Assembly: GCF_029960785.1 (NCBI RefSeq)
Contig: NZ_JASBQE010000052.1
Coordinates: forward strand, 1 to 64,000
Source: Polyangium sp. 15x6
GTDB lineage: Bacteria; Myxococcota_A; Polyangia; Polyangiales; Polyangiaceae
Length of the DNA: 64,000 nt
Direction: 5' to 3'
Of the stretch, positions 28,035 to 36,518 are shown in pieces. Below the pieces are notes generated by a model, which was given only the letters and a program-made list of their open reading frames with translations, had not been told where the DNA came from and searched no databases. A program made the position numbers and the translations under genes. The stretch's first letter is position 1. Each line of letters begins with the position of its first letter.

Positions 28035-28454
28035 ATGGACACCCCTAGCGACGGTTGGGAGTACCTGGGTCCCCATCCCATCCGGTTCGAACCGCCGGAC
28101 ATCGTGATCTGCCGGCCCACCGGCCCCGTCACCGTCGAGGATATGCGCGCGGGGATGGCGTATCTCGAGAAGACCTCGAAGCAGATCGGGCACGGCGTGT
28201 ACTACCTGGCGGACCTCTCGAAGCTCACGCGGTACGCGCCCGAGATGGTGGTGCAGAGCTTCAAGGAGTTCCCGGTGAGCGCCCTGCGCGGCTCGGTGAT
28301 GTTCGGCGCGGACCTCTACCATCGCGCGGTCGTCGACATGGTCCTGCGCGCCATACGGCTGCTCAAGCTCGAGATAGGCCGCATCCCGCTCGCGTCGTTC
28401 CCCGACGAAGCCGCGGCGCGCGCCTGGGTCGAGGAGCTGCGCCGCAAGGGCTAG
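28035..28454 (+). CDS. STAS/SpoIIAA-like protein, second of a tandem pair
   Basis: A 139-residue paralogue ten bases after the first copy. The strongest conservation between the two is GPHPIRFEPPDIV at the N-terminus, VLRAIRLL in the middle and the FPDEAxARAW C-terminal helix. The central ~40 residues differ most, consistent with different partners. Its stop TAG shares the CTAG palindrome with the convergent regulator gene. Function unknown. Confidence 0.6.
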   Translation: MDTPSDGWEYLGPHPIRFEPPDIVICRPTGPVTVEDMRAGMAYLEKTSKQIGHGVYYLADLSKLTRYAPEMVVQSFKEFPVSALRGSVMFGADLYHRAVVDMVLRAIRLLKLEIGRIPLASFPDEAAARAWVEELRRKG

Positions 28455-29992
28455 AGCAGGCCGACGAGGATTTCCTTGATGGACTGGCGCGTCGGTTCGT
28501 CCGGCGCGACCCGCAGCGCGCGCTCCCAGATCTCGACCGCTTTGTTCCGGAAGCCAGCCTTCTGGTAGAGGACCGCAAGGTTCTTCAGGGCCGGGAAGTG
28601 GCGGTCGTTGATGCGCAGCGCCGTCTCGAGCTCGCTGATCGCGTCGTAGATCTGGCCACGCTTGCCGAGCAAGAGGCCGAGGTGGAAGTGCAGGCGGTAC
28701 GCGAGCGGGTCGATCTTCGTGCCCTCGCGGAGATAGCCGATCGCCTCGTCGAAGTTGCCGGCCTGGTACGCCGCGATCCCCGCCGCGAGCTTCTTCTCCG
28801 CCTCCGCCGAGATCCGCTCCGGATCCGCCGGCACCGCCTTGCCCTGCGCCTGCTCGATCGCCCGCTCGAGCGCCTCGATGACGTCCGTCACGCGGAACGG
28901 TTTTTCGACGTACGCGTCGACCTTGTAGCTGGCCTTGAGGTCCTCCGCGAACCGCCAGCCCCGATACACCGCCGAGACGATCACGATCGGGATGTGCCCG
29001 TAGCGCTCGGAGCCCTTGAGCTGGCGCGCGATGTCGAAGCCGTGGAGCTCGCCCGGGAGCATGGCGTCGAGGACGATCGCGTCGGGCACGTCCTCCTTGA
29101 GGATGCGCAGCGCCGCCTCGCCGCGATCGGCTTCGAGGACGCGGTAGCCGCGCTGCTCGAGGACGAGGCGGAGGATGTTGCGGATCTCGACCTCGTCGTC
29201 GACGACGAGCACGGTGCGCTCGCCCGGCTGGCGCGGCGGGCGGAGCGCGCCCGGGCCCGCGATGACCGAGAGATCCCGCGGGGCCTTGCCGAAGTCGGCG
29301 TCGGAGACGTCGGCGTCCGCGGCCGCGCGTTGCATGGCGTCGTCGACGATCGCGCCGATCTGGTTGCGGGTCGTGACGCGCTTCGGCGGCGGGATCGCGG
29401 CCTGCGAGGCGTCGGCCGGCGAGGGCGCGACGACGCTGCCCTCGAAGGGCGTCTCGGTCGCGCCGCCTTGCGTGCGCGTGGGCAGCGGGACGCCGGCCTT
29501 GCGGCGGACCTCGGGCGGGCAGTTCGGCCCGACGTAGTGCGACTCGCCCCGCTCCTTCATCTCGTACGCGATCGGAATGATCTTGCGGAGCTGGGCTTCG
29601 AGCGCGACGTACGGGAAGACGCGTTTGCCGGTGGTGAACTCGATCTCGTCGATGACCTTGCGGTTCGTCGGAGCCGCCATCGCGAGGTGGAGCTTGTCGT
29701 CCCGCACGAGCACCGGGAGCAGCTTGTGCTGGAGCGCGATCTGACGCGGCACGATGGCGAGGTCGGTGAGCTTCAAGCAGATCTGCTTGAGGTCGACGCC
29801 CGGCACGCCGTTCTGCTCGCTGAGCGCCTTCAAGCCGGCGAGCTCGCTGATGGTGCCGGCCTCGGTCAACCGCGACGCGAGGGGGACGGCCGAGCCCTTG
29901 CCCGTTTCGAGCGCGCGTTCGAGCTGCTCTTCGGAGAGCGCGCGTTGCTGGACCAAGATCTTGCCGATCGGCTTTTTCGTAGGAATTTCCAC
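28451..29992 (-). CDS. Hybrid regulator: MshEN (GspE N-terminal-like) + receiver + TPR
   Basis: From the GTG at 29992 the 513-residue protein begins with a MshEN/T2SSE-N domain (IGKILVQQRALSEEQLERAL... to about residue 150), a family able to bind cyclic-di-GMP. A disordered linker leads to a response-regulator receiver (VLVVDDEVEIRN, phospho-Asp in VLDAMLPG, Lys in VEKPF), and a C-terminal TPR array (about 400-513). No DNA-binding domain is present. The frame is open to 30127, but the extra 45 residues are Arg-rich and unlikely. It is divergent from gspC. Confidence 0.75.
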   Translation of the reverse strand: MEIPTKKPIGKILVQQRALSEEQLERALETGKGSAVPLASRLTEAGTISELAGLKALSEQNGVPGVDLKQICLKLTDLAIVPRQIALQHKLLPVLVRDDKLHLAMAAPTNRKVIDEIEFTTGKRVFPYVALEAQLRKIIPIAYEMKERGESHYVGPNCPPEVRRKAGVPLPTRTQGGATETPFEGSVVAPSPADASQAAIPPPKRVTTRNQIGAIVDDAMQRAAADADVSDADFGKAPRDLSVIAGPGALRPPRQPGERTVLVVDDEVEIRNILRLVLEQRGYRVLEADRGEAALRILKEDVPDAIVLDAMLPGELHGFDIARQLKGSERYGHIPIVIVSAVYRGWRFAEDLKASYKVDAYVEKPFRVTDVIEALERAIEQAQGKAVPADPERISAEAEKKLAAGIAAYQAGNFDEAIGYLREGTKIDPLAYRLHFHLGLLLGKRGQIYDAISELETALRINDRHFPALKNLAVLYQKAGFRNKAVEIWERALRVAPDEPTRQSIKEILVGLL

Positions 29993-30162
29993 GCTGTCCC
30001 GCGCCTCTGTCTCCACCGTATCCGAGGGGGAAATTCCGGGCAAGATGCGCACGGGCGCGCCGAGGCCGAGCAGGAGGGTGCCGCGCCGAGCCCCACGATG
30101 TCCGCGTTTCCAGGCCCTCATGCCCAAAAAGCGCTGGTACGGCGCTCGCTCGGATACGAGGG

Positions 30163-31149
30163 GTGCGACTCGACGCGTGGCTCAAGCGGTATTTTCCGGT
30201 TGTCGTGGGCCTGCTCCTCCTCGCATCGGCCTATTTCCAGGCGAAGGGGCTCGGCTACCTCGTAGGCGCGGCGATGCTCGACGACGCGCCGGTGACGAAG
30301 CGGCCAGGGCCGAAGATCGCCGCGCACCATGAGGAAGAGGCCGCCCGACCGAGCGGGAACGTGATCCTCGAGCGCAATCCGTTCGATTCGATGACGGGCC
30401 CGCTCGTGCCGCAAGAGCCGCTCGGGCCTCCGCCGACGCATCCGCTCGACGATCCGCCGTGCGAGGTCGGCATGGTGACGCTGATCGTGTGGTCGGAGGA
30501 GGACCCCGCGTGGTCGTTCGCGGCGATCGCAGGGCCGGAAGGCGTGCATCTGCACCGACAGGGCGATCAGCTCGGCAGCTTCCAGGTGGCGCACATCGGG
30601 CCGGATCGGATCTGGCTGACGCGCGAAGGGCGGTTCTGCCAGATCGAGGTGCACGACACGGAGCGGCGCAAGGCGATGCAGGGGATGCAGCCGCCGATGA
30701 ACGATCCGCCGAGGATGACGCCGCCGATGAACGGGAACGGGCCGCAAACAGCGCCGTCCGCGACGCCGGGGAAGAGGCCGAAAGGGCAGCTACCGCCACA
30801 CATCGCGGAGCGGATCCGGCAAACGGGGCCGAACCAGTACGACATCGACCGGACGGTGGTGGACGAGATCCTGACGAACCAGGCGGAGTACCTGCAGAAG
30901 GTGCGCGTGGTGCCGGCGCGGCAGGGGGATCAGACGACGGGGATGAAGATCATGGGCGTGCGCAAAGGCACGGCGCTCGACGCGATCGGGCTGAAGCACG
31001 GCGATCAGCTGCAGCGCATCAACGGGTTCGAGATGACGAACCCGCAGAGCGCGCTCGAGGCCTACGCGCGGCTGATGTCGGCGAACCAGATCCGCGTGGA
31101 CGTGGTCCGAAACGGTCAGCCGACGACGCTGGAGCTGAACATCAAGTAG
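30163..31149 (+). CDS. gspC: GspC-like type II secretion inner-membrane protein
   Basis: A 328-residue bitopic protein: short cytoplasmic start, membrane helix (about 9-30), a linker with RNPFD as in GspC homology regions, an HR-like domain with a Cys pair (CEVGMV and FCQIEV), a Met/Pro-rich linker, and a C-terminal PDZ-like domain (GVRKGTALDAIGLKHGD). GspC connects the inner-membrane platform to the GspD secretin. No other gsp genes are adjacent. The GTG at 30163 begins the protein just before the helix; its ribosome site GAGG is very close. Confidence 0.8.
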   Translation: MRLDAWLKRYFPVVVGLLLLASAYFQAKGLGYLVGAAMLDDAPVTKRPGPKIAAHHEEEAARPSGNVILERNPFDSMTGPLVPQEPLGPPPTHPLDDPPCEVGMVTLIVWSEEDPAWSFAAIAGPEGVHLHRQGDQLGSFQVAHIGPDRIWLTREGRFCQIEVHDTERRKAMQGMQPPMNDPPRMTPPMNGNGPQTAPSATPGKRPKGQLPPHIAERIRQTGPNQYDIDRTVVDEILTNQAEYLQKVRVVPARQGDQTTGMKIMGVRKGTALDAIGLKHGDQLQRINGFEMTNPQSALEAYARLMSANQIRVDVVRNGQPTTLELNIK

Positions 31150-32299
31150 CGGCGCGCGCGGCCGTGTCCTCGGCCGCGCCCGCTTCCAGCCCCGCGAGCC
31201 ACTCCTTCGCGAACGCGTCGTACCGGCCCGCGAGGATCGCCTCGCGCGCCTCGCGCACGAGCGTGCCGTAGAGGTGCAGGTTGTGCGCAGTGATGAGCCG
31301 CAAGACGAGGATCTCGCCCGCGAGGAAGAGGTGCCGGAGGTAGGCGCGCGAGTAGCCCGCGGCGCAGGTCGGGCAGGCGCAGGTAGGATCGAGCGGCGAT
31401 GGGTCGGTGCGGTAACGGGCCTGCTTGATGACGACCTTTCCAGTGCGCGTGAGGGCCTGGCCGTTGCGCGCGTTGCGGGTCGGCAAGACGCAGTCGAACA
31501 TGTCGACGCCCGCGCCGATGGCCCGTACGAGATCGTAAGGGGTGCCGACGCCCATGAGGTAATGCGGTCGCTCGGGATCGAGCGTGGGCCCAACCTCCAT
31601 GAGGACCTCGTGCATGCGGGCGATCGGCTCGCCAACGGAAAAACCGCCGAGCGCGAGGCCGTCGAAGGGCATGGCCGCGAGCTCCTCGGCGTGCGCGCGC
31701 CGGAGGGCCGGATCGGTGCCGCCCTGCACGATGCCGAAGACGGCTTGATCCGGCCGCTTGGCCGCGAGGCAACGCTTGGCCCAGCGCGTGGTGCGCGCGC
31801 ACGCGGCCTCGAACTCGGCGCGCGAGGCGTCGCTGGGCGGGCAGATGTCGAGCTGCATGGCGATGTCAGCGCCGATCTTGCCCTGCACCTGCATCGCCAC
31901 CTCGGGCGTGAGGACCTTCTTCGAGCCGTCGAGGTGCGAGCGGAAGACGAACCCGTCCTCGCTCGTCTGCCGTCGCTCGGCGAGGGAGAAGGCCTGAAAG
32001 CCGCCCGAGTCCGTGAGCATGGCGTGCGGCCACTTCGTGAAGCCGTGCAGGCCCCCGAGCTCGGCGACGATGTCGGGGCCGGGCCGGAGCCAGAGGTGGT
32101 AGGTGTTGCCGAGGACGATGCGCGCGCCCGTGGCCGCGACCTCCTCCGGGCTCATGGTCTTCACGCTGCCCTGCGTGCCGACGGGCATGAACGTCGGCGT
32201 GGGGACGTCGCCGTGCGGCGTCGTCAGGATGCCCGCGCGCGCCGCGCCGCTCGTGGCGAGGGTGCGGAAGGCATATCCGGGCGTGCTCGGGCCGCTCAT
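31142..32299 (-). CDS. tgt: Queuine/preQ1 tRNA-ribosyltransferase
   Basis: A 385-residue TGT that swaps guanine-34 for preQ1 in GUN-decoding tRNAs. Visible features: GNTYHLWLRPG, TDSGGFQAFSL with the general base Asp, the nucleophile region GVDMFDCVLPTRNARNG, and zinc ligands CACPTC plus a later His. The segment usually FDECPP reads LDICPP. The start overlaps the queA stop by four bases; the end overlaps convergent gspC by eight bases. Confidence 0.95.
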   Translation of the reverse strand: MSGPSTPGYAFRTLATSGAARAGILTTPHGDVPTPTFMPVGTQGSVKTMSPEEVAATGARIVLGNTYHLWLRPGPDIVAELGGLHGFTKWPHAMLTDSGGFQAFSLAERRQTSEDGFVFRSHLDGSKKVLTPEVAMQVQGKIGADIAMQLDICPPSDASRAEFEAACARTTRWAKRCLAAKRPDQAVFGIVQGGTDPALRRAHAEELAAMPFDGLALGGFSVGEPIARMHEVLMEVGPTLDPERPHYLMGVGTPYDLVRAIGAGVDMFDCVLPTRNARNGQALTRTGKVVIKQARYRTDPSPLDPTCACPTCAAGYSRAYLRHLFLAGEILVLRLITAHNLHLYGTLVREAREAILAGRYDAFAKEWLAGLEAGAAEDTAARAAT

Positions 32300-33387
32300 C
32301 GTCGTCTCCTCAGAAGCATCGCGTCGCCGTACGAGTAAAACCGGTACCTCTCCTCGATCGCGACGCGGTAACTCTCGAGGATACGCGGCAGGCCCGCGAA
32401 GGCAGAGACGAGCGCGAGGAGCGTCGACTCCGGCAGGTGAAAATTCGTCAGCAGCCGATCGACCACGCGAAAGCGATAGCCCGGCTGGATCAAGAGGCGC
32501 GTCTCGCCTTCCCGCGCGACGACGTGGCCCTCGCGCTCGGGGTCCGCGGCGCTCTCCAGGGCGCGCACACTGGTCGTCCCGATCGCCACGATCTCCCGTC
32601 CTTTCAGGCGCGCGCGCGCCACGGCGTCGGCCGTCTCGGGCGGCACGCGGTAGGCCTCGGCGTGCATCGGGTGATCATCGAGATCCGACACTGTCACCGG
32701 CTGGAACGTGCCAAGACCGACGTGGAGCGTCACACGCGCGAGCTCCATCCCACGCGCGGAAAGGCGCTCGATCAGAGGCTCGGTCAGGTGCAGGCCCGCG
32801 GTCGGCGCGGCGACGGCGCCGGGCTCGCGGGCGTAGACGGTCTGGTAGCGCGCGCGGTCCGCGGCGTCGTCGTCGCGACGGATGTAGGGCGGGAGCGGGA
32901 CGTGGCCTGCGGCCTCGACGGCATCAGGGACGGAGCGGCCCTCGGGCGAGAAAAGGACGACGTCGAAGAGGCCTTCGGGGTCCTTGCCTTCGATACGCGC
33001 GACGAGCGAGGCGGGGCCGTCGATCGTGATCTCGGTGCCTTCGCGGAGGGGTTTGGAGGAGCGACCGAGGGCGCGCCATCGCTCAGCAGGAAGGCGCTCG
33101 CCGCTGCGATCGACGTGCGTCTCGGCGACCTTGCGAACGAGGAAGATCTCGACCTTGCCGCCGCTCGTGGCCTTGCGGCCGAGGAGGCGCGCGGGCAGGA
33201 CGCGGGTGTCGTTGACGACGACGAGCGCGCCTTCGGGCAAGCGGTCGGGTAGGTCGCGGATGAGGGCGTGTTCGAGGTGGCCGGGCTCGTCGTCGACGAC
33301 GAGCAGGCGCGCGCTTTCACGATCCGGGGACGGATGCGCGGCGATGAGCTCGGGCGGGAGTTCGTACGTGAGGAGGTCGCGGCGCAC
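32296..33387 (-). CDS. queA: QueA, SAM:tRNA ribosyltransferase-isomerase
   Basis: A 363-residue enzyme that moves ribose from SAM onto preQ1-tRNA to form epoxyqueuosine. The N-terminal IAAHPSPDRESARLLV, NDTRVLPARLLG, and C-terminal TNFHLPESTLLALVSAF motifs are those of the family. It starts at GTG 33387 with no obvious ribosome site and overlaps tgt, so the pair forms a queuosine unit. A receiver gene ends nine bases upstream. Confidence 0.95.
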   Translation of the reverse strand: MRRDLLTYELPPELIAAHPSPDRESARLLVVDDEPGHLEHALIRDLPDRLPEGALVVVNDTRVLPARLLGRKATSGGKVEIFLVRKVAETHVDRSGERLPAERWRALGRSSKPLREGTEITIDGPASLVARIEGKDPEGLFDVVLFSPEGRSVPDAVEAAGHVPLPPYIRRDDDAADRARYQTVYAREPGAVAAPTAGLHLTEPLIERLSARGMELARVTLHVGLGTFQPVTVSDLDDHPMHAEAYRVPPETADAVARARLKGREIVAIGTTSVRALESAADPEREGHVVAREGETRLLIQPGYRFRVVDRLLTNFHLPESTLLALVSAFAGLPRILESYRVAIEERYRFYSYGDAMLLRRRR

Positions 33388-33396
33388 GCGCGGCTG

Positions 33397-33774
33397 TTAG
33401 CACGCGACTTGCGCAGGCGCCGGAGTCTTGGCTTGCAGGAGACGGCTGAGCTCGGAGAGGGCGTAGGGCTTGGGGATGAAGCCGGCCGCGCCGCAGTCGG
33501 CGCGCTCCATCTGCCGCGAGGAGAGGTGGTAGGCGCTCGCGAGGTAGACGCGCACGTTCGGGAACATGCGGCGAATCTGACGCACGAGGTCCAGACCACT
33601 CATGCCTGGAAGCATCAGGTCGACCATCGCGACGTCGACGGTCTTGTCGGCGAGCAAGCGCAGCGCCTCTTCACCGGAGGCCGCGCCGAGGACCTCGAAC
33701 CCCTCCAGCCGAAGGCCAATGGAGAGCGTCTTGCGCTGATTCTCCTCGTCGTCGACGATCAACACGCGCGGCAT
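33397..33774 (-). CDS. Single-domain response regulator (CheY-like)
   Basis: A 125-residue receiver starting at ATG 33774 (MPRVLIVDDEENQR). Acidic pocket DDEE, phospho-acceptor Asp in MVDLMLPG, the SAYH segment in place of a TA pair, and Lys in FIPKPY are present. No output domain. An AAGGGG ribosome site is ~7 bases upstream. The open frame continues back to 33906 but lacks family resemblance. Its partner kinase is not in the window; position nine bases before queA suggests co-transcription. Confidence 0.8.
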   Translation of the reverse strand: MPRVLIVDDEENQRKTLSIGLRLEGFEVLGAASGEEALRLLADKTVDVAMVDLMLPGMSGLDLVRQIRRMFPNVRVYLASAYHLSSRQMERADCGAAGFIPKPYALSELSRLLQAKTPAPAQVAC

Positions 33775-33932
33775 GGGAAGGACCCCTTCGGAGACGACGC
33801 CGACACGAAAGCGCTCGGGTTCGTCTTTGCCGTTTTTCGAAGCAACGCGCGTTCCATCGGTGGATCCCGCGAAAAACCTGCGGTCTTCGACGCCGCAACG
33901 CATCATCCGGGGCAGACGCTTTTCGCCTCGAA

Positions 33933-33982
33933 CATTGCATGTCGGAAAGGTGCTCTGCGGAGGACCTTTCAGATTTGCAATG
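33933..33982. repeat. Two-part inverted repeat between two response-regulator genes
   Basis: CATTGCA (33933-33939) pairs with TGCAATG (33976-33982), and GAAAGGT (33945-33951) with ACCTTTC (33964-33970), leaving symmetric 5-nt internal loops and a 12-nt loop. It lies 33 bp beyond the stop of the NtrC-type gene and 159 bp before the receiver start; it could be an operator pair or a transcript hairpin. Confidence 0.6.
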
Positions 33983-34014
33983 TCCGAGGGCGGAATCCGG
34001 GGGTTGGGCGGGGT

Positions 34015-35373
34015 TCAGAGGGGAGGATACGTGATCGCCAGGCGTGTCATCTTGCGCCAGAGCGTGGTGGCGCTGATGCCGAGCACCTCGGCGGCGCGCT
34101 CGCGGCTGCCGTCACACTCGCGCAGCGCCGCCTCGATGGCCTGACGTTCGGCGGAGTCGACGACGTCGGCGAGGGCGCGGCCGCCGCTCGTCGGGGCCGT
34201 CTTCTGCGAGGGGCCGGGCGCGAGGCCGAGCTCGTCGATCGTGATCATGCCGCCGCCCGAGAGCGCGACGGCCTGCTCGACGAGGTTCTCGAGCTCGCGG
34301 ATGTTGCCCGGGAACTCGTAGTTCGAGACCGCTTCGAGCACGCCGTCGCCGACGCGCGCCTTCGCGCTCATCTTGCGGTTGTACTTGTCGAGGAAAAACT
34401 CGAAGAGGACCGGGATGTCCTCGCGACGCTCGCGCAAGGGCGGCAGGATGAAGCGCGCCACGTTGAGGCGGTAGTAGAGGTCCTGCCGGAAGCGGCGCTC
34501 GGCGACGGAGGTCAAGAGGTCCTGGTTCGTCGCGGCGATGATGCGCACGTCGACGCGGATCGGCTTGTTCTCGCCGACGCGGCGGATCTCGTTCTCCTGG
34601 ATCGCGCGGAGCAGCTTCGCCTGGAAGGTCAGCGGCGTCTCGGCGATCTCGTCGAAGAAGAACGTGCCGCCGTCGGCCTCCTCGAAGAGGCCCTTGCGCG
34701 CCGAGACCGCGCCCGTGAAGGAGCCACGCGCGTGTCCGAAGAGCTCGCTCTCGAGGAGCGTCTCGCTGATGGCCGCGCAGTTGACCGGGACGAAGGGGCG
34801 ATCGGCGCGCTTCGAGTTCGCGTGGATCGCCTTGGCCACGAGCTCCTTGCCCGTGCCGCTCTCGCCCGTGATGAGCACCGTCGCGTCCGTCGGCGCGACG
34901 CGCACGATGCGCGCGAGCACCTCGCGGATCGCGTGCGAGCGGCCGATGATGTTCTCGAACTTGTAGCGCTCGCGGAACTCGGTCGCGAAGAGCGAGACCT
35001 GGCCCGTGAGCCTGCGGTTCGCGATCGCGCGCTCGACCTTCACGAGCAGCTCCTGCTCCGTGAAGGGCTTCTGGATGTAGTCGAAGGCGCCGAGGCGCAT
35101 GGCCTCGACGGCGCTCTCGATCGTGCCGTACGCGGTCATCACGATGACCTCGGTCATCGCGTGCGTCTCCTTGACCGAGCGCAGGACGCCGATGCCGTCG
35201 TTGCCGCCCATGCGCAGGTCGGTGAGCACGAGGTCGTATGCGCCCTTCGAGCCCCGATCCGCGCCTTCTTTTCCGTCGCTCGCCTCGTCGACTTCGTAGC
35301 CCGCGCTTCGCAACATCATCGCGAGCGTCGTGCGCATGTTGCGCTGATCATCGACGACGAGAATCTTCGCCAT
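34015..35373 (-). CDS. NtrC-family sigma-54-dependent response regulator
   Basis: A 452-residue activator: receiver (1-120; DDQ, phospho-Asp in LTDLRMGG, Lys in IQKPF), AAA+ domain (Walker A GESGTGKE, Walker B FFDEIAET) and a Fis-type helix-turn-helix (RAAEVLGISATTLWRKM). The sigma-54 contact loop reads GSFTGA rather than GAFTGA, a known tolerated variant in some members. The ATG at 35373 has a strong GGGGGA site upstream. No histidine kinase is next to it, so the signal is unknown. Confidence 0.93.
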   Translation of the reverse strand: MAKILVVDDQRNMRTTLAMMLRSAGYEVDEASDGKEGADRGSKGAYDLVLTDLRMGGNDGIGVLRSVKETHAMTEVIVMTAYGTIESAVEAMRLGAFDYIQKPFTEQELLVKVERAIANRRLTGQVSLFATEFRERYKFENIIGRSHAIREVLARIVRVAPTDATVLITGESGTGKELVAKAIHANSKRADRPFVPVNCAAISETLLESELFGHARGSFTGAVSARKGLFEEADGGTFFFDEIAETPLTFQAKLLRAIQENEIRRVGENKPIRVDVRIIAATNQDLLTSVAERRFRQDLYYRLNVARFILPPLRERREDIPVLFEFFLDKYNRKMSAKARVGDGVLEAVSNYEFPGNIRELENLVEQAVALSGGGMITIDELGLAPGPSQKTAPTSGGRALADVVDSAERQAIEAALRECDGSRERAAEVLGISATTLWRKMTRLAITYPPL

Positions 35374-35482
35374 GGAATCCCCCGGCCTCCATCTGGGGGC
35401 CTGTGCACGTGAGAGCATGTCGCGCGGACAGCCAGACGCCTGGTGCCGCGCGACCCTATCATCGCCACGATTGGCCCGATCG

Positions 35483-35962
35483 TCAGCTCTTGCAGTGCGA
35501 GAGCTTCTGCGAAAGGTAAAGCGGTTCGCCCAGCTTCTGAAGCAAATCGAGCTGGGTTTCGAGCCAGTCGATGTGCTCTTCCTCGCCGGCCAGGATGCCA
35601 CGGAGCAAGTGTTCGCTCTGGTGGTCACCCTTCTCACGACAGAGAGCGATCGAGCTGTTCAATCGCGTGACGGCCGCGTACTCGAGCTCGAGGTCGCTCT
35701 TGAACTGCTCGGGCACGTTCTGGCCCACGTTCAGTTTGTCGAGGCGCTGCAGGTTCGGCAGGCCTTCGAGGAAGAGGATGCGCTGCATGATCGCCTCGGC
35801 ATGGCGCATCTCGTCGATCGACTCGTGGCGGCTGCGCTCGGCAAGCTCCAGATATCCCCAGTTCTCGCACATCTTGGCGTGCATGAAATACTGGTTGATC
35901 GCCACGAGTTCGGCGGCGAGCACCTCGTTCAGCGCGTGGATGACGTCTCTGTCGCCCTTCAT
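35483..35962 (-). CDS. bfr: Bacterioferritin
   Basis: A 159-residue ferritin-like four-helix protein that assembles into a 24-mer iron store. Ferroxidase ligands E18, E51 and H54, and the haem ligand M52, are at canonical positions, with a second EEEHIDW cluster near 125-131. It sits downstream of the bfd gene on the same strand, separated by 204 bp, so a separate promoter is possible. Confidence 0.96.
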   Translation of the reverse strand: MKGDRDVIHALNEVLAAELVAINQYFMHAKMCENWGYLELAERSRHESIDEMRHAEAIMQRILFLEGLPNLQRLDKLNVGQNVPEQFKSDLELEYAAVTRLNSSIALCREKGDHQSEHLLRGILAGEEEHIDWLETQLDLLQKLGEPLYLSQKLSHCKS

Positions 35963-36166
35963 GGAAGACCTCTAGCCTGCAAGGGTTACGGCCCCGGCGA
36001 TACGGTGGCCGCGATGTCCGCCTAGCACGCTATCGGATAAATGGGCAGGTGCGGGAAGGGCTCTCGAAACAAAACAGCACCGTCACGCGACAAACGCTGC
36101 CGCGCGCACGTAACGCTGGAGATGTCGAAAACCGTTATCGAGAACCGAACGAGCCGAGCCGAACCA

Positions 36167-36412
36167 TCAGGCCGCCGACGAGGCGGATCGAAGCACACGC
36201 AGCCGACGAACCCCGCAAGTCGGGGCGGAATCGGCACATTCCGTCGAGACCGGTCCATCCCCCTCGACGAGGGACTTCACGGTCGCCCGACACGAGCCGC
36301 ATCGCGTGCCAGCCCGCGTCTTTTCCATGACCTCATGGGCCGTCGAGGCACCAGCGCCCACGAGGTCCAAGATGTCTTGCTCCGAAACCGCCTCACAGAT
36401 GCAGACGTACAT
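36167..36412 (-). CDS. bfd: Bacterioferritin-associated ferredoxin-like [2Fe-2S] protein
   Basis: An 81-residue Bfd-type protein with the four cluster ligands C4, C6, C38 and C41 (MYVCIC and RCGSC). Bfd binds bacterioferritin and reduces its core to release iron. The C-terminal ~30 residues (from about 55) extend beyond the usual family length and contain two more cysteines. Its promoter overlaps a Fur-like dyad (36437-36477). Confidence 0.88.
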   Translation of the reverse strand: MYVCICEAVSEQDILDLVGAGASTAHEVMEKTRAGTRCGSCRATVKSLVEGDGPVSTECADSAPTCGVRRLRVLRSASSAA

Positions 36413-36436
36413 AGGTGCTTCCGACCGTCCGGCGTC

Positions 36437-36477
36437 CTGTTGATGTTGAGAATAGCTTTCAACATCAGCAGGGTCAA
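36437..36477 (-). promoter_or_regulatory. bfd promoter overlapped by a Fur-like dyad operator
   Basis: On the minus strand TTGACC (36472-36477), 17 bases, then TATTCT (36449-36454). A perfect 9-bp dyad TGATGTTGA (36441-36449) / TCAACATCA (36459-36467), extended by CTG/CAG with one mismatch to 36437-36471, covers the -10 and spacer. The centre TGAGAATAGCTTTCA matches 10 of 15 bases of the Fur 7-1-7 consensus. Iron control of bfd is known in other bacteria. Confidence 0.6.
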
Positions 36478-36518
36478 CCCCGTTCCAAGGATCGGCCGTC
36501 TGTTCGAGGCGGAGGGGG

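Noticed and set aside
30127-30127. ATG at 30127 as start of the MshEN-receiver-TPR gene
   Set aside because: Would add 45 Arg/Gly-rich residues before the conserved domain; GTG 29992 starts right at the domain.
36022-36258. Small open frame between bfr and bfd
   Set aside because: No ribosome site, no family likeness and an atypical composition; probably spacer.
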